From Mycolicibacterium confluentis (GTDB lineage Bacteria > Actinomycetota > Actinomycetes > Mycobacteriales > Mycobacteriaceae), in contig NZ_AP022612.1 in the NCBI RefSeq assembly GCF_010729895.1, positions 1,922,001 through 1,986,000 on the forward strand: a stretch of 64,000 nucleotides of DNA, in the 5' to 3' direction. The translations under genes and the position numbers were made by a program. Shown here one piece after another: positions 1 to 9,365 of the stretch. The notes beneath the pieces were generated by a model. It did not search any database and had not been told where the DNA came from. It was given only the letters and a program-made list of their open reading frames with translations. Position 1 is the first letter of the stretch. The number at the start of each line of letters is the position of its first letter.

Positions 1-735
1 CTGATCGACAAGCTGTCCGTGCAGCGGGTCATGGCCGCCGAGGTCGGGGCACAGATGGGGAACTACCGCCGGGTCAGCGAGCAGGCCGTCGCCGCCGAGG
101 CGGCCTCCGCCAAGTCCGCTGCCGAGGCCAAGACCGCGGCCGAGCAGGCCGCCGCAGTGCGCGCCGACCTGCAGTCGAAGCAGAGCGAACTGCAGTTGAA
201 GATCGCGGTCGTCCGATCGCAGTACGAGGCGCTGACCCCCGAGCAGCGGGTTGCTCTCGCCGAGCCCGGTCCGGTCCCGCCGGCCCCCGAGGCACCGCCA
301 GGGCCCGATGTGCTGGCCCAGGCACCCGAGGGTGTCCCGCCAGGTGATTTGGCGCCGGATGCGGCGCTGCCGGCGATGCCCGGTAACGGCCAGGGTGTGG
401 TGGCCGTGCAGGCCGCGCTCACCCGCGTGGGATCGCCGTATTCGTGGGGCGGTTCGGGTCCCGGCGCATTTGACTGCTCGGGCCTGGTGATGTGGGCGTT
501 CCAGCAGGCCGGTATCGCGCTGCCGCACTCCAGCCAGGCGCTGGCCCGCGGTGGTCAACCCGTCTCCCGTGGGGAACTGCAACCCGGCGACGTCGTGAAC
601 TTCTACTCGGATGCCTCCCACACCGGCATCTACGTCGGTGACGGAATGGTGGTCCACGCCTCCACCTACGGCGTCCCGGTCAAGGTGGTGCCGCTGGATG
701 GTGCCGGACCGTTCTACAACGCCCGCCGCTACTGA
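1..735 (+). CDS. ripC: NlpC/P60 peptidoglycan endopeptidase RipC, 5'-truncated by the window edge
   Basis: The reading frame is open from base 1, so the true start lies upstream and only the last 244 codons are visible. The first ~75 residues are Ala/Glu/Gln-rich and look like a coiled coil. A Pro-rich linker follows, then a C-terminal NlpC/P60 domain from about codon 135. The catalytic Cys is in the DCSG motif (codon at 475-477) and the catalytic His in SHTGIYVG (codon at 619-621). The family cuts the D-Glu/meso-DAP bond of peptidoglycan stem peptides outside the membrane, and the coiled coil usually controls access to the active site. It is assigned to RipC (Rv2190c type) from its architecture and its place directly upstream of the Rv2189c- and pimB'-type genes. 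Confidence 0.9.
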   Translation: MIDKLSVQRVMAAEVGAQMGNYRRVSEQAVAAEAASAKSAAEAKTAAEQAAAVRADLQSKQSELQLKIAVVRSQYEALTPEQRVALAEPGPVPPAPEAPPGPDVLAQAPEGVPPGDLAPDAALPAMPGNGQGVVAVQAALTRVGSPYSWGGSGPGAFDCSGLVMWAFQQAGIALPHSSQALARGGQPVSRGELQPGDVVNFYSDASHTGIYVGDGMVVHASTYGVPVKVVPLDGAGPFYNARRY

Positions 736-1576
736 TCGTCTCCGGCGCCGATGGCCCGTGGCCGTCGGTGCCGTGGTGGCCGTTGTCGCCGCGCTGGCCC
801 TTCTCCTGCTGACTCGAGCACCGCACGACACCGCACCGACACCCGTATCCGTGCCGTCGGCGCAGAAGGTGACCGTCGGGGATGGCCGCACCGTCACTTC
901 GCTGAGCCTTGGTGGGGAGGCGACAGACGCCGTGCTGCGCCGCGCCGAAGCCGACCTCGTCCTGAGCGCCCCACGCGTGGAACGCTTCTGGGGCACCGAC
1001 TGGTCCGATGAGATCGTCGTGGTTGCGACGGGCACCGACGCCGAGTTCGCAGCCGCGGCGCCGGGTGCGCCCTCCGGAATGGCCGCGGTCGCGGTGGCAG
1101 ACGCCGTCGATCCCCTCCGGCGGACGGCCGAAGGTCAACGCATCGTCTTAAGCCCCGGTGCCGGCCGGATGACCGATGAGGCCCTGCGATTGGTCCTGAC
1201 CCACGAGCTGTTCCACTACGCGGCCCGAACCGACACCGCGACCGACGCGCCGCGGTGGATCACCGAGGGCGTCGCGGACTACGTCGCCCGAACCGGTCCC
1301 GTTCCGCATCTGCCCCCGCCGACCCGGCTGCCGTCGGACGCCGACTTCGCCGCGCAGGGCCCGCAGCTTTCTGAGGCCTACGACCGCGCCTGGCTGTTCG
1401 CGCGCTTCATCGCCGACCGGTACGGCGAGCCCGCCCTGCGGGATCTCTACACCGCGGCCGCCGGTCAAGGCCACCGCGACACCGACACCGCGCTGCGCCA
1501 GGTCACCGGCACCGACCCCACAGGCCTGCTCGATCAGTGGCGTGGCTGGCTGGCCGCTGCTGCCGGGCCCCGTTAA
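698..1576 (+). CDS. membrane-anchored HExxH metallopeptidase-like protein (Rv2189c type)
   Basis: A short basic N-terminus (RLRRRW) and one hydrophobic helix (VAVGAVVAVVAALALLLL) suggest a membrane-anchored protein facing the cell wall. The C-terminal half carries a zinc-peptidase motif, HELFH, followed about 20 residues later by TEGVADY, the usual gluzincin/peptidase-MA-like arrangement in which that Glu is the third zinc ligand. The start is uncertain. ATG 698 keeps the basic residues before the helix and overlaps ripC by 38 bp; GTG 758 gives 272 codons, nearer the ~257 residues I remember for the M. tuberculosis protein. Substrate unknown. Position between a peptidoglycan hydrolase and a PIM mannosyltransferase suggests an envelope role, which is inference. 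Confidence 0.75.
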   Translation: MVPDRSTTPAATDRLRRRWPVAVGAVVAVVAALALLLLTRAPHDTAPTPVSVPSAQKVTVGDGRTVTSLSLGGEATDAVLRRAEADLVLSAPRVERFWGTDWSDEIVVVATGTDAEFAAAAPGAPSGMAAVAVADAVDPLRRTAEGQRIVLSPGAGRMTDEALRLVLTHELFHYAARTDTATDAPRWITEGVADYVARTGPVPHLPPPTRLPSDADFAAQGPQLSEAYDRAWLFARFIADRYGEPALRDLYTAAAGQGHRDTDTALRQVTGTDPTGLLDQWRGWLAAAAGPR

Positions 1577-1589
1577 CATCGGCAGGCAT

Positions 1590-2741
1590 ATGACCCGAGT
1601 CCTGCTGGTGACCAACGACTTTCCACCGCGGCGCGGGGGCATTCAGTCCTATCTCGAAGAACTCGTGGTGCGGTTGGCCGCCACGGGTGAGCACGACCTG
1701 ACGGTCTACGCGCCGCGCTGGAAGGACGCACCGGAGTTCGACGAACGGGCCGAAGCCGCGGGATACCGGGTGGTGCGGCATCCCGGGACGCTGATGCTCC
1801 CGGTTCCCACGGTCGAGTCCCGGATGAGTGATCTGATCGAACGCCACGAGGTCGAGACGGTGTGGTTCGGGGCCGCGGCGCCGCTGGCCCTGCTCGCCCC
1901 GCGGGCCCGCCGCGCGGGCGCGAGCACGGTCATCGCGAGCACACACGGCCACGAAGTGGGCTGGTCGATGCTTCCCGTCGCGCGCTCGGCGCTGCGCCGC
2001 ATCGGAGACGGCGCCGACGTCATCACCTACGTCAGCAGGTACACGCGCGGGCGCTTCGCCTCGGCGTTCGGCGCGCACGCGGCCATGGAACACCTTCCGC
2101 CCGGCGTCGACGCGCAGCGGTTCGCCCCCGATCCGGCGGCGCGCGCTGAACTGCGCGCCCGCTACGGCCTCGGGGATCGCCCGACCGTGGTGTGCGTATC
2201 GCGCCTGGTGCCGCGGAAGGGGCAGGACATGCTGATTCGCGCGCTGCCGCGGATCCGGCAGCGCATCGACGGCGCGGTCCTGGTGATCGTGGGCGGCGGC
2301 CCCTACCGCGAAACGCTCGAGAAACTGGCCCACGAACACGGCGTGGCCGAGCACGTGGTGTTCACCGCGGGCGTGCCGTCGCGCGAACTGGCCGGGCACT
2401 ATGCGCTGGGTGATGTCTTCGCGATGCCGTGCCGGACCAGGGGAGCGGGCCTGGACGTCGAGGGCCTGGGCATCGTGTTCCTGGAGGCGTCGGCGACCGG
2501 AGTGCCCGTCGTCGCGGGCACCTCGGGTGGTGCGCCGGAGACCGTGCTCGACGGCCAGACCGGGACCGTCGTCGACGGCCATTCCTTGGACGGGATCGTC
2601 GACGCGGTCGCCGACCTGCTGGCCGACCCCGACCGCGCCGCCGCGATGGGCGCGCGCGGTCGCGAGTGGGTGCTGGCCGAGTGGCAGTGGGACACCATGG
2701 CGGCCCGGATGTCGGGCCTGCTGGATCAGTCCTTGCGGTAG
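1590..2741 (+). CDS. pimB: GDP-mannose-dependent phosphatidylinositol monomannoside mannosyltransferase PimB'
   Basis: A GT4-family GT-B glycosyltransferase of 383 residues, the usual PimB' length. It adds the second mannose, making Ac1PIM2 from Ac1PIM1 with GDP-mannose at the inner face of the membrane, an early step towards PIMs, lipomannan and LAM. The N-terminal Rossmann domain begins with [15 protein letters not shown]. The C-terminal donor-binding domain contains [11 protein letters not shown] and the E-x7-E region [23 protein letters not shown] 1590 is chosen because it starts directly on the conserved N-terminus; a TAACAT element lies 10 bp upstream and there is no clear Shine-Dalgarno site. 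The 3' end overlaps the convergent fadD15 by 16 bp. Confidence 0.93.
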   Translation: MTRVLLVTNDFPPRRGGIQSYLEELVVRLAATGEHDLTVYAPRWKDAPEFDERAEAAGYRVVRHPGTLMLPVPTVESRMSDLIERHEVETVWFGAAAPLALLAPRARRAGASTVIASTHGHEVGWSMLPVARSALRRIGDGADVITYVSRYTRGRFASAFGAHAAMEHLPPGVDAQRFAPDPAARAELRARYGLGDRPTVVCVSRLVPRKGQDMLIRALPRIRQRIDGAVLVIVGGGPYRETLEKLAHEHGVAEHVVFTAGVPSRELAGHYALGDVFAMPCRTRGAGLDVEGLGIVFLEASATGVPVVAGTSGGAPETVLDGQTGTVVDGHSLDGIVDAVADLLADPDRAAAMGARGREWVLAEWQWDTMAARMSGLLDQSLR

Positions 2742-4522
2742 ATCGCCTCGATCTCCTCGGCGAACTTCTCCGCCACCACCTTGCGCTTGACCTTCATGGT
2801 CGGGGTGAGCTCGCCGGTGTCCTCGGTGAAGTCGACCCGCAGGATCCGGAACTTGCGGATGGCCTCGGCCGCGGACACCGCCTGGTTGGCCTCCTTGACC
2901 GCGCGGTCCACCTCGGCGGTCAGATCCGGATCGTTCGCGAGGTCGGCCACCGACGCGGCGGGGTCCTTGCGGTGGTGATTCTTCCAGCCCACAAAGGCAT
3001 CGGTATCGATCGTGATGAGCGCCGCGATGAACGGCTGGGCGTCGCCCACAGCCATCGCCTGGCTGATCAGCGGATGCGCCCGAAGCTGGTCCTCGAGCAC
3101 GGCCGGTGCGACGTTCTTGCCGCCTGCGGTGACGATGATCTCCTTCTTGCGTCCGACGATCTTCAGGAAGCCGTCGGAGTCGACCTCACCGAGGTCGCCG
3201 GTGCGGAACCAACCGTCGACGATCGCCTCGGCCGTGGCCTCCTCGTTGCGCCAGTAGCCGTTGAACACCACACCGCCGGAGACCAGCAGCTCACCATCCT
3301 CGGCGAGCCGCATGCTGTTGCCGGGCAACAGCTTTCCGACGGTGCCGACTTTCATGTCGCCGACTCGGTTGACGGTGATCGCGGCGCTGGTCTCGGTCAG
3401 CCCGTAGCCCTCGTAGATGGTCAGGCCCACGCCGCGGTAGAAGTGGCACAGGCGGGCACCCAGCGGGGCGCCGCCGGAGATCGAGGCTCTGCAGTCGCCG
3501 CCGAGGGCGGCCTTGAGCTTGCCGTACACCAGTTTGTCGAACACCGCGTGCTTGAGCTTGAGCAGCAGCCCGGGCCCGCCCGGGGTGTCCAGTGCCTCGC
3601 TGTAGTCGATCGCGGTCTGCGCGGCGATCGCGAAGATCTTGCCCTTGCCGTCGTTGGTCGCGTTCTGCTCGGCGGTGTTGTACACCTTCTCGAACACCCG
3701 CGGCACCGACACGACGATGGTCGGCTTGAACACGCCGAACATCGGCACCAGGTTCTTGATGTCACTGGTGAAGCCGACGGTCACCTTGTTGTGGAACGCA
3801 CCGATGGTGATGGCACGAGCCAGCACGTGGGCCAGTGGCAGGAACACCAGCAGGCGCTGCCCCTTCGCCAGCAGGTCAGGCAGGCTGTCCTTGGAGCCGC
3901 GGATCTCGTAGATCAGGTTGGAGTGCGTCAACTGGCAGCCCTTGGGCCTGCCGGTGGTGCCCGAGGTGTAGATCAGGGTCGCCGGATCGGTGGCGCGAAT
4001 GTTCGCGATGCGGGCCGTGACCTCGGCCGGATCCACCTGGGCGCCCGCGGCGATGAGTTCGTCGAGGCCGCCACCGTCGAGGTGGAACACGCGGCGCAGG
4101 TCCGGCAGTTCGTCGATCAGTGCAGCAGCCGTCGCCGCGTGCGCGTCGGACTCGGCGAACAGCACCACCGCACCGGAGTCAGAGAGAACCCAGCGCACCT
4201 GCTCGGCCGAGGAGGTCTCGTAGATGGGCACCGTCAACGCGCCGACGGACAGAATGGCGAAATCGAGGATCGCCCATTCGAAACGGGTGGCCGACAGGAT
4301 GGCCACCCGATCGCCGGGCACCACACCCTGGGCGATCAGGCCCTGGGCCGCGGACCGCACCAGGGCGGCCGCCTCGGCGGCGGTGACGTCACGCCACTCG
4401 CCATCGATGAGCCGCTGGTAGATCACATGGTCGGGGTCGTCACGCTCGTGCTCGAAAACGGCGCTGACGATGTTGTCGTGCTCGCCGACTTCGAACGACG
4501 CGGGAACACTTAACTCACGCAA
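2726..4522 (-). CDS. fadD15: long-chain fatty-acid--CoA ligase FadD15
   Basis: A 598-residue member of the adenylate-forming (ANL) family, which activates long-chain fatty acids to acyl-CoA via an acyl-AMP. The AMP-binding P-loop [11 protein letters not shown] is at residues 185-195. GYGLTETSA and the hinge/A8 region [20 protein letters not shown] follow, then the C-terminal catalytic Lys region (TPTMKVKRK). The start is a TTG at 4522 with a good Shine-Dalgarno (GGAGAGG) 9 nt upstream; no ATG or GTG fits as well. It converges on pimB' and diverges from the SRPBCC genes. Position matches Rv2187. FadD15 plus the nearby PlsC suggests local supply of acyl groups for phospholipid or PIM synthesis (inference). 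Confidence 0.92.
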   Translation of the reverse strand: MRELSVPASFEVGEHDNIVSAVFEHERDDPDHVIYQRLIDGEWRDVTAAEAAALVRSAAQGLIAQGVVPGDRVAILSATRFEWAILDFAILSVGALTVPIYETSSAEQVRWVLSDSGAVVLFAESDAHAATAAALIDELPDLRRVFHLDGGGLDELIAAGAQVDPAEVTARIANIRATDPATLIYTSGTTGRPKGCQLTHSNLIYEIRGSKDSLPDLLAKGQRLLVFLPLAHVLARAITIGAFHNKVTVGFTSDIKNLVPMFGVFKPTIVVSVPRVFEKVYNTAEQNATNDGKGKIFAIAAQTAIDYSEALDTPGGPGLLLKLKHAVFDKLVYGKLKAALGGDCRASISGGAPLGARLCHFYRGVGLTIYEGYGLTETSAAITVNRVGDMKVGTVGKLLPGNSMRLAEDGELLVSGGVVFNGYWRNEEATAEAIVDGWFRTGDLGEVDSDGFLKIVGRKKEIIVTAGGKNVAPAVLEDQLRAHPLISQAMAVGDAQPFIAALITIDTDAFVGWKNHHRKDPAASVADLANDPDLTAEVDRAVKEANQAVSAAEAIRKFRILRVDFTEDTGELTPTMKVKRKVVAEKFAEEIEAIYRKD

Positions 4523-4660
4523 TGGTCGAGGCCTCTCCGGTTGACCGATATTTCGTTCAGCCTAGTCTGCGGCCCTCGGCCAGATGTGACAGTCCTCACC
4601 GTGACCTGCGGCCCCGGGGGGTGTCGTGGACCGGGCTGGGGCGTGTGTGAAGCTAGGGCC

Positions 4661-5053
4661 ATGAACAGCATCCAGGTGGCCGACGAGACCTTCGTCGCGG
4701 CATCGCCACAGCGGGTGGGCAAGGTCATCGCCGATCCTGCGCAGTGGCGCCGCTGGTGGCCGGATCTGCAGTTGCAGGTGATCGAGGAACGCGGTGACGC
4801 CGGCATCCGCTGGACCGTGGCGGGCCCGCTGACCGGGTCGATGGAGATCTGGCTCGAACCTGTGCTCGACGGGGTGCTCCTGCACTATTTCCTTCACGCA
4901 GAACCCGCGGGCGCCTCGGCGCGCGATCTGGCCAGGCTGAACCTGCCCAAACTCGTCCATCGGCGCAGGGTGGCGGGTAAGAAGATGGCGTTCGAGATCA
5001 AGTCCAGGCTTGAAGCGGGACGACCTGTGGGAGCGGCGCCGCAGGCCGGTTGA
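4661..5053 (+). CDS. SRPBCC/START-fold protein (Rv2186c type)
   Basis: A 130-residue single-domain protein. The N-terminal strand and helix IQVADETFVAASPQRV, followed by the conserved WRRWWPDLQ and a C-terminal helix, are typical of the polyketide-cyclase/SRPBCC (START-like) fold, which forms a hydrophobic ligand cavity. No catalytic residue can be assigned. ATG 4661 starts directly on the domain; the frame is open further upstream but that part has no conserved look. It is the first gene of a same-strand run (second SRPBCC gene, ArsA-like ATPase, Cys-containing small protein, PlsC). Function unknown; carrying or sensing a lipid-like ligand is inference from fold and neighbours. Confidence 0.85.
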   Translation: MNSIQVADETFVAASPQRVGKVIADPAQWRRWWPDLQLQVIEERGDAGIRWTVAGPLTGSMEIWLEPVLDGVLLHYFLHAEPAGASARDLARLNLPKLVHRRRVAGKKMAFEIKSRLEAGRPVGAAPQAG

Positions 5054-5132
5054 GGGGCCGAGTCGGCGAGGGGCGGGGTACCGTTTTACCTCAAAGGCGG
5101 GGAAGTGCAGGGGACGAGGTTAGGCAGTTCAC

Positions 5133-5567
5133 GTGGCGGACAAGACGACGCAGACCATCTACATCGACGCGGATCCCGGCACGGTGATGAACGCGATCGC
5201 CGACATCGCCACCTATCCCGAGTGGGTCAAGGAGTACAAGGAGACCGAAGTCCTCGAGGCTGACGACGAGGGGTATCCGAAGACGGCCCGCCTGGTGCTC
5301 GACGCCGCGGTGCTTCGCGACACCATGGTGCTGTCCTACGACTGGCCCGCCGACAAGAAGTCGGTCCGCTGGTCGCTGGTGTCCAGCACGCTCCTGAAAG
5401 CCCTCGACGGTGCATATCGGTTGGAACCCAAGGGTTCTGGAACGGATGTCACCTACGAACTCTCGGTGGATCTGCAGATCCCGATGATCGGACTGCTCAA
5501 ACGCAAGGCCGAACGCAGGCTCACCGACACCGCCCTGAAGGACCTGAAGAAAAGAGTCGAGGGCTGA
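5133..5567 (+). CDS. SRPBCC/START-fold protein (Rv2185c type)
   Basis: 144 residues, starting at GTG 5133 with MADKTTQTIYIDADPG. The conserved early motif for this family, AIADIATYPEWVKEYKE, is at about residues 21-37 and the C-terminal helix is LTDTALKDLKKRVEG. This is the coenzyme Q-binding/START-like subgroup common in actinobacteria. It is more typical of the fold than the preceding gene, so the two are distinct paralogues, not a recent duplication. The end overlaps the next gene by 4 bp through a CTGA junction, implying coupled translation with the ArsA/Get3-like ATPase. The ligand is unknown. Confidence 0.88.
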   Translation: MADKTTQTIYIDADPGTVMNAIADIATYPEWVKEYKETEVLEADDEGYPKTARLVLDAAVLRDTMVLSYDWPADKKSVRWSLVSSTLLKALDGAYRLEPKGSGTDVTYELSVDLQIPMIGLLKRKAERRLTDTALKDLKKRVEG

Positions 5568-6835
5568 GCGAAGTCGCCGAGTCCGCAGTCGCTGGCCGCG
5601 CCCGGATCAGCCTGTTCGTCGGCAAGGGTGGGGTCGGTAAGTCGACGCTGGCCTGCGCCACCGCGGTGCGTGACGCGCGCGCCGGGGAGAGGGTGCTCGC
5701 GATCTCCACCGATCAGGCGCATTCGCTCGGCGACGTCCTCGGTGTGGCCGTGCCGCCCACAGGTGCGCGCAACCCGGTCCGGGTGTTCACCGACGATCTC
5801 GACGCAGGCGGCGGCCTGCTCGACGCGCTGGCGCTGGACACGTTGGCGCTGCTCGAGTCTCGGTGGCGTGAGATCGCCACCCCGCTGGCCGCCCAGTTCC
5901 CCGAATCGGAACTGGGTGACGTTGCACCCGAAGAGCTTTCGGCGTTGCCGGGCATCCAGGAGGTGCTCGGGCTCGCCGAGGTCGCCGAGCTGGCCGACTC
6001 CGGGCAGTGGGATCACCTCGTCGTCGACTGCGCGTCGACCGCGGATGCACTGCGCATGCTGACCCTGCCGTCGACCTTCGGGCTGTACGTCGAGCGGGCC
6101 TGGCCGCGGCACCGCAGGCTCTCCGTCGTCGGCGACGGTGGGGCCGCCGGCGCGGTCGTGTCGCTGCTGGAACGGATCAGCGCCGCCGTCGAGCGGCTGT
6201 CCTCGCTGTTGACGGACGAGTCGGCAGTCGGCGCGCATCTGGTGCTCACGCCCGAGCGCGTGGTGGCCGCCGAAGCCGCCCGCACCCTGGGGTCGTTGAC
6301 GCTCATGGGCGTGCGGGTGTCCACGCTGATCGTCAATCAGGTTCTGCTGCAAGATGATTCCTACGAGTACCGCAACCTGCCCGACCACCCGGCGTTCGAC
6401 TGGTATTCCGAGCGCATCGCCGAGCAGCAGGCCGTCCTCGACGAGCTGTCGACCACCATCGGTGCTTCTGCGCTGGTCCTGGCACCGCATCTGCCCGGCG
6501 AGCCCATCGGGCCGAAGGCCCTCGGTGATCTTCTCGACTCCGTGCGCCGACGCGACGGGTCCGCGCCGCCGGGACCGCTGCGTCCGGTCGTGGACCTGGA
6601 GTCGGGAACGGGACTCGGCTCGGTCTACCGCATGCGATTAGAGTTGCCTCACGTGGACTCGGGATCCCTGAGTTTGGGCCGAGTCGACGACGATCTGATC
6701 ATCGGTGTGGGTGGTATGCGCCGGCGTGTGAAGCTGGCGTCGGTGCTTCGGCGTTGCATTGTGATTGGCGCTCAGCTCAAAGGAACCGAACTGACTGTGC
6801 GGTTCAGACCCAACCCGGAGGTGTGGCCTCAGTGA
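5564..6835 (+). CDS. ArsA/Get3-family ATPase with C-terminal HSP20-like domain (Rv2184c type)
   Basis: A deviant Walker A, GKGGVGKST, is at residues 20-28. The ArsA/Get3 switch I appears as STDQAHSLGD (the usual Pro is Gln) at 48-57. The second signature is DCASTADALRML at 155-166, matching the DTAPTGHTLR motif of the family. The last ~60 residues (SLSLGRVDDDLIIGVGG, then ELTVRF) resemble the HSP20-like domain attached to bacterial ArsA-like proteins. No ATG, GTG or TTG exists between the upstream in-frame stop and the P-loop; the first conventional start, GTG 5666, would remove it. I therefore place the start at CTG 5564, which overlaps the previous stop (CTGA). Known relatives move or extract hydrophobic clients or metalloids; the client here is unknown. 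Confidence 0.82.
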   Translation: MSEVAESAVAGRARISLFVGKGGVGKSTLACATAVRDARAGERVLAISTDQAHSLGDVLGVAVPPTGARNPVRVFTDDLDAGGGLLDALALDTLALLESRWREIATPLAAQFPESELGDVAPEELSALPGIQEVLGLAEVAELADSGQWDHLVVDCASTADALRMLTLPSTFGLYVERAWPRHRRLSVVGDGGAAGAVVSLLERISAAVERLSSLLTDESAVGAHLVLTPERVVAAEAARTLGSLTLMGVRVSTLIVNQVLLQDDSYEYRNLPDHPAFDWYSERIAEQQAVLDELSTTIGASALVLAPHLPGEPIGPKALGDLLDSVRRRDGSAPPGPLRPVVDLESGTGLGSVYRMRLELPHVDSGSLSLGRVDDDLIIGVGGMRRRVKLASVLRRCIVIGAQLKGTELTVRFRPNPEVWPQ

Positions 6836-7197
6836 GCGGTGAGCACTCCGATCTCGGGCCGGAGCTGCGCCAACTGGCGCAGGCGATCCTCGACCGCATC
6901 GATCCCGCGGTGCGCAGTGCCGCGCTGCTGGCCGCGGCCCGCGCGGGCGCGGGACCGGGCCGGTGCCAGCAGGTGTGGTGCCCGGTGTGTGCGCTGGCGG
7001 CCCTGGTGACCGGCGAGGAGCATCCGCTGATCAGCGTCATCGCCGAGCACAGCGTCGGGCTGCTGGCCGTCATCCGCGCGCTCGTCGACCAGGCTGGGGA
7101 CACCGCGCCGGAACCGCCCAGCCCGCCAGAACCCCCGTCCGGGTCCGGCCCGTCGCGCGGACGCTACGAACCGATCCCGGTCACGGTCGAGGAGTAG
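6832..7197 (+). CDS. small conserved protein with Cys cluster (Rv2183c type)
   Basis: 121 residues. The start GTG 6832 overlaps the previous stop (GTGA) and has GGAGG about 12 nt upstream, so it is co-translated with the ArsA-like ATPase. The body is helical (two Ala/Leu-rich helices) with a compact Cys arrangement, CQQVWCPVC, at about residues 44-52 that could bind a metal. The last 35 residues are Pro/Ser-rich and look disordered. I recognise no enzyme motif. Strict coupling with the ATPase suggests an adaptor or partner; this is inference. Confidence 0.8.
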   Translation: MSGEHSDLGPELRQLAQAILDRIDPAVRSAALLAAARAGAGPGRCQQVWCPVCALAALVTGEEHPLISVIAEHSVGLLAVIRALVDQAGDTAPEPPSPPEPPSGSGPSRGRYEPIPVTVEE

Positions 7198-7317
7198 GTC
7201 CCTCGCGTTCACGCCCTGTGGTCGCATCAGGGTGCGATGGGTAGAGTTGGCGCGAAGCAGGGCCGGTGTGCGCCCGACCGGTGTGCGTCCGAAAATCAGC
7301 GGGAGGGTTCGAGTTCC

Positions 7318-8052
7318 ATGTGGTACTGGCTGTTCAAGTACATCCTGCTGGGCCCCCTGCTCGCCCTGATCGGGCGCCCCAAAGTCGAAGGACTGGAGCA
7401 CCTTCCGGCCGACGGCCCGGCGATCCTGGCGAGCAATCACCTGGCCGTGATGGACAGCTTCTATCTGCCGCTGGTCGTGCGTCGACGGATCACCTTCCTG
7501 GCCAAGCAGGAGTACTTCACGGGCACCGGCATCAAGGGTCGCGTCCTGGCATGGTTCTACACCGTCGTCGGCCAGGTTCCGATCGATCGCACCGACGCCG
7601 ACTCGGCTCAAGCCGCTCTGGACACCGCGGCGCGCATCCTGGGCGAGCGCAAGCTGCTGGGCATGTACCCCGAGGGCACCCGCTCCCCGGACGGCCGGCT
7701 GTACAAGGGCAAGACCGGCTTGGCGCGCCTCGCGCTGCAGACCGGCGTCCCGGTGATTCCCGTGGCCATGATCGGCACCAATGTCGTCAACCCGCCGGGA
7801 AAGAAGGGCCTGCGGTTCGGCCAGGTGACCGTCCGGTTCGGTAAGCCGATGGACTTCAGCCGGTTCGAGGGCATGGCTGGAAATCGCTTCATCGAGCGCG
7901 CCGTGATCGACGAGGTCATCTACGAACTGATGGAGCTTTCGGGCCAGGAGTACGTCGACCTCTACGCGGCCAGCCTCAAGAACGCGGCAGGGCCTGCTCA
8001 GAATGGTCAGGCGACGGCGTCGTCGCGTCTTCCGGAGTCGGCCGCGGGCTGA
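7318..8052 (+). CDS. PlsC-family 1-acyl-glycerol-3-phosphate O-acyltransferase (Rv2182c type)
   Basis: 244 residues. The acyltransferase motif I is NHLAVMD (H41 and D46, the H-x4-D pair) and motif III is [15 protein letters not shown] (residues 117-131), both diagnostic of the PlsC/AGPAT family that acylates lysophosphatidic acid or related glycerolipids at the membrane. The N-terminus [18 protein letters not shown] is a hydrophobic membrane-associating helix. ATG 7318 is chosen because it follows a GGGAGGG site and starts on the conserved N-terminus. The 3' end overlaps the convergent GT-C gene by 77 bp. Neighbouring FadD15 could supply acyl-CoA. Whether it acts on LPA or on a PIM precursor cannot be told. 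Confidence 0.9.
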   Translation: MWYWLFKYILLGPLLALIGRPKVEGLEHLPADGPAILASNHLAVMDSFYLPLVVRRRITFLAKQEYFTGTGIKGRVLAWFYTVVGQVPIDRTDADSAQAALDTAARILGERKLLGMYPEGTRSPDGRLYKGKTGLARLALQTGVPVIPVAMIGTNVVNPPGKKGLRFGQVTVRFGKPMDFSRFEGMAGNRFIERAVIDEVIYELMELSGQEYVDLYAASLKNAAGPAQNGQATASSRLPESAAG

Positions 8053-9271
8053 CCCGCGTCGTCACGGTCAGACCGACGACGAGGATGACCGCCAGCGCCC
8101 ACCACACGTAGGAACCGCCCACGAGTTGGCGCCACCATGCGGCCGCGGCCTCCTGGTGTTCGGGCAGCAGGTCGATCGGCGTCCAGATCATCAGCGCGCA
8201 GCCGACGGCAGTCACCACGGCCAGCGCGGCGCTGCGGTGACGCCACGCCGCCACGGCGCACACGACGAGCGTCGGCAGCACCCACACCCAGTGGTGCGAC
8301 CACGACACCGGCGAGACCACCAGCCCGAACATCGCCACACAGATCAGCGCCAGCACGGGTTCGTCGGCGACGAGCACGCGCCTGCCTGCCCACACCGTGA
8401 GCCCGAGCACCGCGAAGCACGCCAGCGTCCACAACACGAACCGGAAGTCCTCAGCCAGCCCCAGCCTGGCCAGTGCGCCCGAGATGTTCTGGTTGGTGTT
8501 CAGCGTCGCGGTGCCGATCCGGTCCGTGTTGCGCACGGTCCTGGTCCAGTACTCGATCGAGTCCTGCCAGGCCAGCACGAAACCGATCACGGTGGCACCC
8601 GCGAAGGACGCGAACGCCACAAGCACGGCCCGCACGTCGCGGCGCAGCACGAAGTACACCAGGAACACCGCCGGGGTGAGCTTGAGCGCGATCGCCAGGC
8701 CCAGCAGTAGTCCGCGCGGCCACGGCGTCCGCCGTGGCACGCAGTCCGCGATCACCAGCGTCATCAGCACGACGTTGATCTGGCCGAAGTCGAAGTTGGA
8801 CCGCACCGGTTCCAGCCAGAGCGCGGCCGGCGCGACGAGCGCCATCGCCAGCACGATCACCTGCCAGCGCCGTCCCGGGTGGTCATCAACCCGCAGTCGG
8901 GTCAACACGATCGCCGTCGACACCACCAGAAGGATCAGCGTCGTCGCGGTGATCGCGACGCTGGCACCCGGCAGCGACAGCCATGCGAAGGGACTGAAGG
9001 AGATGGCCGCGAGCGGGGGATAGGTGAACGGCAGATCGATGCCGCCCACGGTGTGGAACACCGCGCCGTCGCTGTAGAGCGCGCGGTCATCCAGCCACGC
9101 CCGCCCGCCCATGCGGTAAACGTCGATGTCGATGCGGTAGGGCACGTCGCGGAACAGTCGCCACGCCGCATAGCCGAACGCTGCCAGCGCCGCGAGCGTG
9201 AACACCTGCCACGCGCCGCGTCGCCCGCGGGTGGACTGAACGCCCACACCGGGCCAGCGCCTGTTACTCAT
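7976..9271 (-). CDS. polyprenyl-phosphate-mannose-dependent alpha-(1->2)-mannopyranosyltransferase (Rv2181 type, GT-C)
   Basis: A 431-residue polytopic membrane protein of the GT87/DUF2029 GT-C group, with about ten hydrophobic helices. The first periplasmic loop after helix 1 contains [12 protein letters not shown], with the acidic pair typical of GT-C catalytic sites, and later PFTYPP. In mycobacteria the Rv2181-type enzyme uses decaprenyl-phosphate-mannose to add alpha-1,2 branches to the mannan of lipomannan and LAM on the outer face of the membrane. ATG 9271 is chosen at the conserved N-terminus. It diverges from the next membrane gene and overlaps plsC tail-to-tail. Assignment rests on synteny with pimB' and fold features. 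Confidence 0.85.
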   Translation of the reverse strand: MSNRRWPGVGVQSTRGRRGAWQVFTLAALAAFGYAAWRLFRDVPYRIDIDVYRMGGRAWLDDRALYSDGAVFHTVGGIDLPFTYPPLAAISFSPFAWLSLPGASVAITATTLILLVVSTAIVLTRLRVDDHPGRRWQVIVLAMALVAPAALWLEPVRSNFDFGQINVVLMTLVIADCVPRRTPWPRGLLLGLAIALKLTPAVFLVYFVLRRDVRAVLVAFASFAGATVIGFVLAWQDSIEYWTRTVRNTDRIGTATLNTNQNISGALARLGLAEDFRFVLWTLACFAVLGLTVWAGRRVLVADEPVLALICVAMFGLVVSPVSWSHHWVWVLPTLVVCAVAAWRHRSAALAVVTAVGCALMIWTPIDLLPEHQEAAAAWWRQLVGGSYVWWALAVILVVGLTVTTRVSPRPTPEDATTPSPDHSEQALPRS

Positions 9272-9365
9272 GTCTCGAACAGCCTATCGGGGGCCGACCG
9301 CCGACACGGACACCCACGCGGGGTGTGCACCGCGAACGGGGCTTCCGACGCGTAAGTTTCCGGGC

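Noticed and set aside
2429..4513. 694-codon + strand frame opposite fadD15
   Set aside because: Antisense of a fully conserved acyl-CoA ligase; composition biased, no motif.
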